Below, piece after piece: positions 61,478-64,000 of a DNA stretch of 64,000 nucleotides. Source of the DNA: Bacteroidota bacterium. GTDB lineage: Bacteria; Bacteroidota; Bacteroidia; Bacteroidales; UBA10428. Where the stretch lies: the NCBI GenBank assembly GCA_023442525.1, contig JAEZZA010000016.1, positions 42,841 through 106,840 on the forward strand, in the 5' to 3' direction. The stretch's first letter is position 1, and the number at the start of each line of letters is the position of its first letter. Position numbers and translations under genes: made by a program. Below the pieces are notes generated by a model that did not search any database, was not told the origin of the DNA, and was given only the letters and a program-made list of their open reading frames with translations.

Positions 61478-61617
61478 AAAAGAATTAATGACAAGGCCCG
61501 GGCGAAAGCCCGGGTTTTCAGTTTTTAGGGCCCCGCTTTTCAAGCGAGCTTGAAATCGGGGCCCTAAAAACTGAAAAACGCAAAGCTTCGCTTTGAGGCC
61601 TTGTCATTAATTCTTTT
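61478..61617. repeat. Nested palindrome region after tRNA-Ser
   Basis: Outer arms of 21 bp pair exactly (61478-61498 with 61597-61617). Inside, 21-bp arms pair exactly (61515-61535 with 61557-61577); a C-G rich terminator hairpin lies left of them, a TTCAAGC/GCTTGAA mini-hairpin fills the inner loop, and CAAAGC-TTC-GCTTTG forms another near 61581-61595. No reading frame with support. Confidence 0.9.
61496..61527 (+). terminator. tRNA-Ser terminator
   Basis: CCCGGGC-GAAA-GCCCGGG (61497-61503 with 61508-61514) with a GAAA tetraloop and following TTTTCAGTTTTT. Classical rho-independent form, 20 bp after the tRNA. Confidence 0.85.
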
Positions 61618-61723
61618 TAGCCTCCCCCTACGGGGATCACGCAGTAATCCCCCACAGTAACTCCCTGCTTCGCTTTGAGGCCTTGTCACTAATTCTTTTT
61701 AGCATCCCCCTACGAGGATCACG
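61585..61723 (+). repeat. 57-bp direct repeat, two copies
   Basis: 61585-61641 and 61667-61723 match in 54 of 57 bases (differences at three positions), starting GCTTCGCTTTGAGG and ending GGATCACG. The first copy carries the right arm of the big palindrome; the second is an extra copy with no left partner. Confidence 0.85.
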
Positions 61724-61845
61724 TCGCAATCTCCAATACAATCATACATATTACGATCCATGGATTTACGATTAAAGGCAACACCAAGCAAACCAATTTA
61801 TTTATTAAATTACAACACTTTTTCACGCAAAATTATCCCGATAAC

Positions 61846-63015
61846 ATGCCCTGCAACCTCTTAAAAGCAACATTACTACTCGGTCTTTTAGCGATTTCAG
61901 CCGTTTCATGCAGGAAAGAAGCGATCCCTTCCATGAATATTATTAAAGAATCTCCCATAGGATGGGATACCAAAGAATCCTGTCTGGTGGTTTATTCCAA
62001 AGGCTCCTCAACCGATACCTTAAAAGCTGCCATCAAATGCAGGGGCGGAATGTCGAGCAGGTACGACAAACATTCATTTTCACTTGAATTAGGCAAAAAA
62101 TATAAGTTCCATAACCTGCCTTATGACGACGACTGGGTATTAAATGCCAATTATATCGATAAAACTTTCATGAGGCATAAGATTTGTTATGACCTGTTCC
62201 GCGAAATGAATCCTGCTAATGTTGCAAGTCCATGCTCCTATGTGAATCTGAACATAAACGATAATTATGCCGGACTCTATGTAATCATGCAGGAGATTAA
62301 TGCAAAGTCGGCGGAACTCGACAAAAAAGACCCCCGTTCTATGCTGTTTAAAGACCCTCCGGTATTTTATAAAGAAAGGCTGAAAAATGTCCAGGATTCA
62401 CTAAACTATTATCAGCAGAAATTTCCGAAAATACACGACAAAGACCAAACTGAATATATTGAGAGATTTAAGGATTTTCTGTTCAATTCTTCAGACTCCG
62501 AATTCATTAACGGTATCTCAAAATGGATTGATATAAAAAACGTGATCGACTGGCACCTGCTCCTACTCTTTACTAATAATTCCGATGGCATTATGAAGAA
62601 TTTCTATTTATACAAAAAGGATGAAGCCACTCCTTTCAGAATCGCTATCTGGGATTACGATCATTCGTTTGGCAGAGATGGTGATAACGAACTGAACCTG
62701 AATAATGAACTCAACTTCGAAAGAAGTATATTACTGAAACGACTGATGAATATTGCAGGCTCGGTATATCCCGAACGACTGAAGAATCGGTGGAAGGAAT
62801 TACGGAAAAAAAACATCATTTCCCTGGAAAATTTCAAATCCCATGTTAATCGGAATGATGAAATAATCAAAAAGGTGATTACAAGGAATTTTAAGAAATG
62901 GCCGGTAGATGATAAGTGGTACTACGACGCGAATTCATACGACCAGGAAATCGAACTAATGATCTGTTTTGTAGAGCAGAGGATCAGGTATTTAGATGGA
63001 TTTTTTGAGATGTGA
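61846..63015 (+). CDS. CotH-like kinase-fold lipoprotein
   Basis: 389 residues; lipobox A-V-S-C (about residue 22). I-K-C-R-G-G-M-S-S-R-Y-D-K-H-S-F-S-L matches the CotH R-G-N-S-S-x-x-x-x-K-K-S-F motif; I-W-D-Y-D-H-S-F-G-R matches the catalytic W-D-x-D-x-x-F-G. The usual Asn in R-G-N-S-S is Gly-Met here. CotH-type proteins are atypical surface kinases in Bacillus spores; Bacteroidetes copies are surface lipoproteins of unknown target. Confidence 0.82.
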   Translation: MPCNLLKATLLLGLLAISAVSCRKEAIPSMNIIKESPIGWDTKESCLVVYSKGSSTDTLKAAIKCRGGMSSRYDKHSFSLELGKKYKFHNLPYDDDWVLNANYIDKTFMRHKICYDLFREMNPANVASPCSYVNLNINDNYAGLYVIMQEINAKSAELDKKDPRSMLFKDPPVFYKERLKNVQDSLNYYQQKFPKIHDKDQTEYIERFKDFLFNSSDSEFINGISKWIDIKNVIDWHLLLLFTNNSDGIMKNFYLYKKDEATPFRIAIWDYDHSFGRDGDNELNLNNELNFERSILLKRLMNIAGSVYPERLKNRWKELRKKNIISLENFKSHVNRNDEIIKKVITRNFKKWPVDDKWYYDANSYDQEIELMICFVEQRIRYLDGFFEM

Positions 63016-63053
63016 ATTCGTGGTTTAAACACGAACCTTTGCACAGAGACCTG

Positions 63054-63944
63054 CTACACAGCGGTCTTTAATTGTCCGAAGCTGATCATTTGCCGGTTCT
63101 CTTCATCCCAGAGGCTCAATTTCAGAAACCTGAAAGTTTCAAAAAAACTTACTGGCTTAACAACTTTAAATATGTCATTTTCATAATGGCACCGGGCAAG
63201 ATTGTAGTTGGGTATTCGGGGACTGAGATGATGAACGTGGTGAAAACCGATATTTCCTGTGAACCACTGAAATACCGCAGGGAATTTCAAAAAGGAACAA
63301 CCTTTCAATGCAGCCGTCTTGTAATCCCAATTCTCTGTCCTTTCCCATTCCATGTCGTCGAAATTATGCTGTATGAGAAACAGCCAGATGCCAATACTAT
63401 GTGAAATGATAATAACAGGCAATTGTATCATAAGATAGGACTTAAATCCAATAACCATCGAAATTGCAACAGCTATAAGCAAAATAGCAATATTGGTAAT
63501 TATGACGTTCATCTTTTCCTGACGGCCCATACTCTTGCGGGTCAGTCGGTTTCCTATAAAAATAAGATAAAGGCTGCCAACTGTAAACATCAGGAAAGGA
63601 TTCCGGAAGAGCTGGTAAATCAGTTTGTCCTTTTTTGACGCATTCACATATTCTTCCCTTGTCATTGTCCAGACCTCTCCAATACCCCGCTTATCCAGGT
63701 TTACAGCCGTAGCATGATGAATCCGGTGAGCATGATGCCACATTCGATAAGGAGTAAAAGTCAGGATCCCTGTGAGGATCCCGACCAGGTTACATGCCCG
63801 GGTGGACTTGAAAAATGAACCATGACCGCAGTCATGAAAGATGATGAATATTCTTATCAAAAAACCACTGGCTATAATAAATAGGAATATGAGCGGTCTG
63901 CAAGACCAAGCGATTATTACGTGTTGAACTACATCCCTGGCAGG
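63054..63944 (-). CDS. Fatty acid desaturase, 5' end frameshifted or incomplete
   Basis: About 297 codons are open (63944-63054). Membrane desaturase His boxes: H-D-C-G-H-G, H-R-I-H-H, and H-H-V-H-H with L-I-Q-H-N-F-D-D (extra His motif). The obvious TTG at 63860 lies inside the conserved F-I-I-F-H-D-C-G-H-G region, so the gene starts further up; an in-frame TAG (63947-63945) interrupts it, while another frame upstream encodes N-Y-P-L-S-N-S-K-S-F-A-K-Y-I, typical desaturase N-terminus. A frameshift is likely. Confidence 0.8.
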   Translation of the reverse strand, partial: PARDVVQHVIIAWSCRPLIFLFIIASGFLIRIFIIFHDCGHGSFFKSTRACNLVGILTGILTFTPYRMWHHAHRIHHATAVNLDKRGIGEVWTMTREEYVNASKKDKLIYQLFRNPFLMFTVGSLYLIFIGNRLTRKSMGRQEKMNVIITNIAILLIAVAISMVIGFKSYLMIQLPVIIISHSIGIWLFLIQHNFDDMEWERTENWDYKTAALKGCSFLKFPAVFQWFTGNIGFHHVHHLSPRIPNYNLARCHYENDIFKVVKPVSFFETFRFLKLSLWDEENRQMISFGQLKTAV

Positions 63945-64000
63945 CTATGTACTTAGCGAACGATTTGGAGTTTGATAAAGGATAATTGGAAGGTTGTTCT

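Overview
The window looks like a chromosomal segment of a Bacteroidota (Bacteroidetes) bacterium, probably free-living or sediment/gut-type and able to live without oxygen. The lineage signs are: families largely typical of the phylum (DUF5916, DUF5686 with a carboxypeptidase-regulatory-like domain, DUF5020, SusB-type GH97, head-GIN adhesin, LytS/LytTR pair); Bacteroidetes-type promoters (TTTG, about 19-22 nt, TAnnTTTG), best seen in front of tRNA-Ser; little Shine-Dalgarno signal; and many short palindromic intergenic repeats. A glycyl radical enzyme with its activase points to anaerobic metabolism. I see no transposase, integrase, phage gene, rRNA or CRISPR array.

Layout. 1-5.4 kb: polysaccharide and ester degradation (partial GH28, two esterases, a ChbG/YdjC-like deacetylase) plus small secreted and reductase-like proteins. 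5.4-6.9 kb: a complete-looking subclass B1 metallo-beta-lactamase and a glutamine amidotransferase. 7-14.8 kb: GH97, an HD hydrolase, Tat-exported Gfo/Idh/MocA oxidoreductase, a DoxX-TIM-barrel fusion, a CE2-type esterase and DeoC. 14.9-19.4 kb: glycyl radical activase and enzyme, then GH30. 19.5-25.4 kb: a two-domain VOC protein, SDR plus acyltransferase, an MFS transporter, a flavin reductase and a DCC protein. 25.5-29.6 kb: an ECF sigma / anti-sigma operon with surface adhesin-like and beta-barrel proteins. 30-44 kb: DUF5916, Ddl, a LytS/LytTR two-component system, several small conserved proteins, RsmI, DUF5020 and DUF5686. 44-49 kb: a PafA-like phosphatase homologue that has lost nearly all catalytic residues, an M24 peptidase, a metallophosphoesterase, DUF302 and DUF2892. 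49.2-54.8 kb: an exported TPR-CHAT protease-like protein, an overlapping small partner, a membrane TPR protein and a sigma factor. 55-56.5 kb: tRNA-Pro with a degenerate tRNA copy, a four-helix-bundle protein whose stop codon lies in the tRNA, and CrcB. 56.6-60.3 kb: a DNA repair island (SRAP/HMCES, radical SAM repair protein, TIGR03915 protein, endonuclease III). 60.6-64 kb: an NAD-binding protein, tRNA-Ser followed by a large nested palindrome, a CotH-like lipoprotein and a fatty acid desaturase whose 5' end looks frameshifted.

The most unusual items are the full-length pseudo-phosphatase (44168-45823), the glycyl radical enzyme with a Gly-Cys-Gly-Glu active-site loop (15677-17926), the DoxX-TIM-barrel fusion (11315-12871), the sigma factor / TPR-CHAT locus (49261-54821), and the nested palindromes beside tRNA-Ser. 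All functions are read from motifs by eye; no database search was possible.
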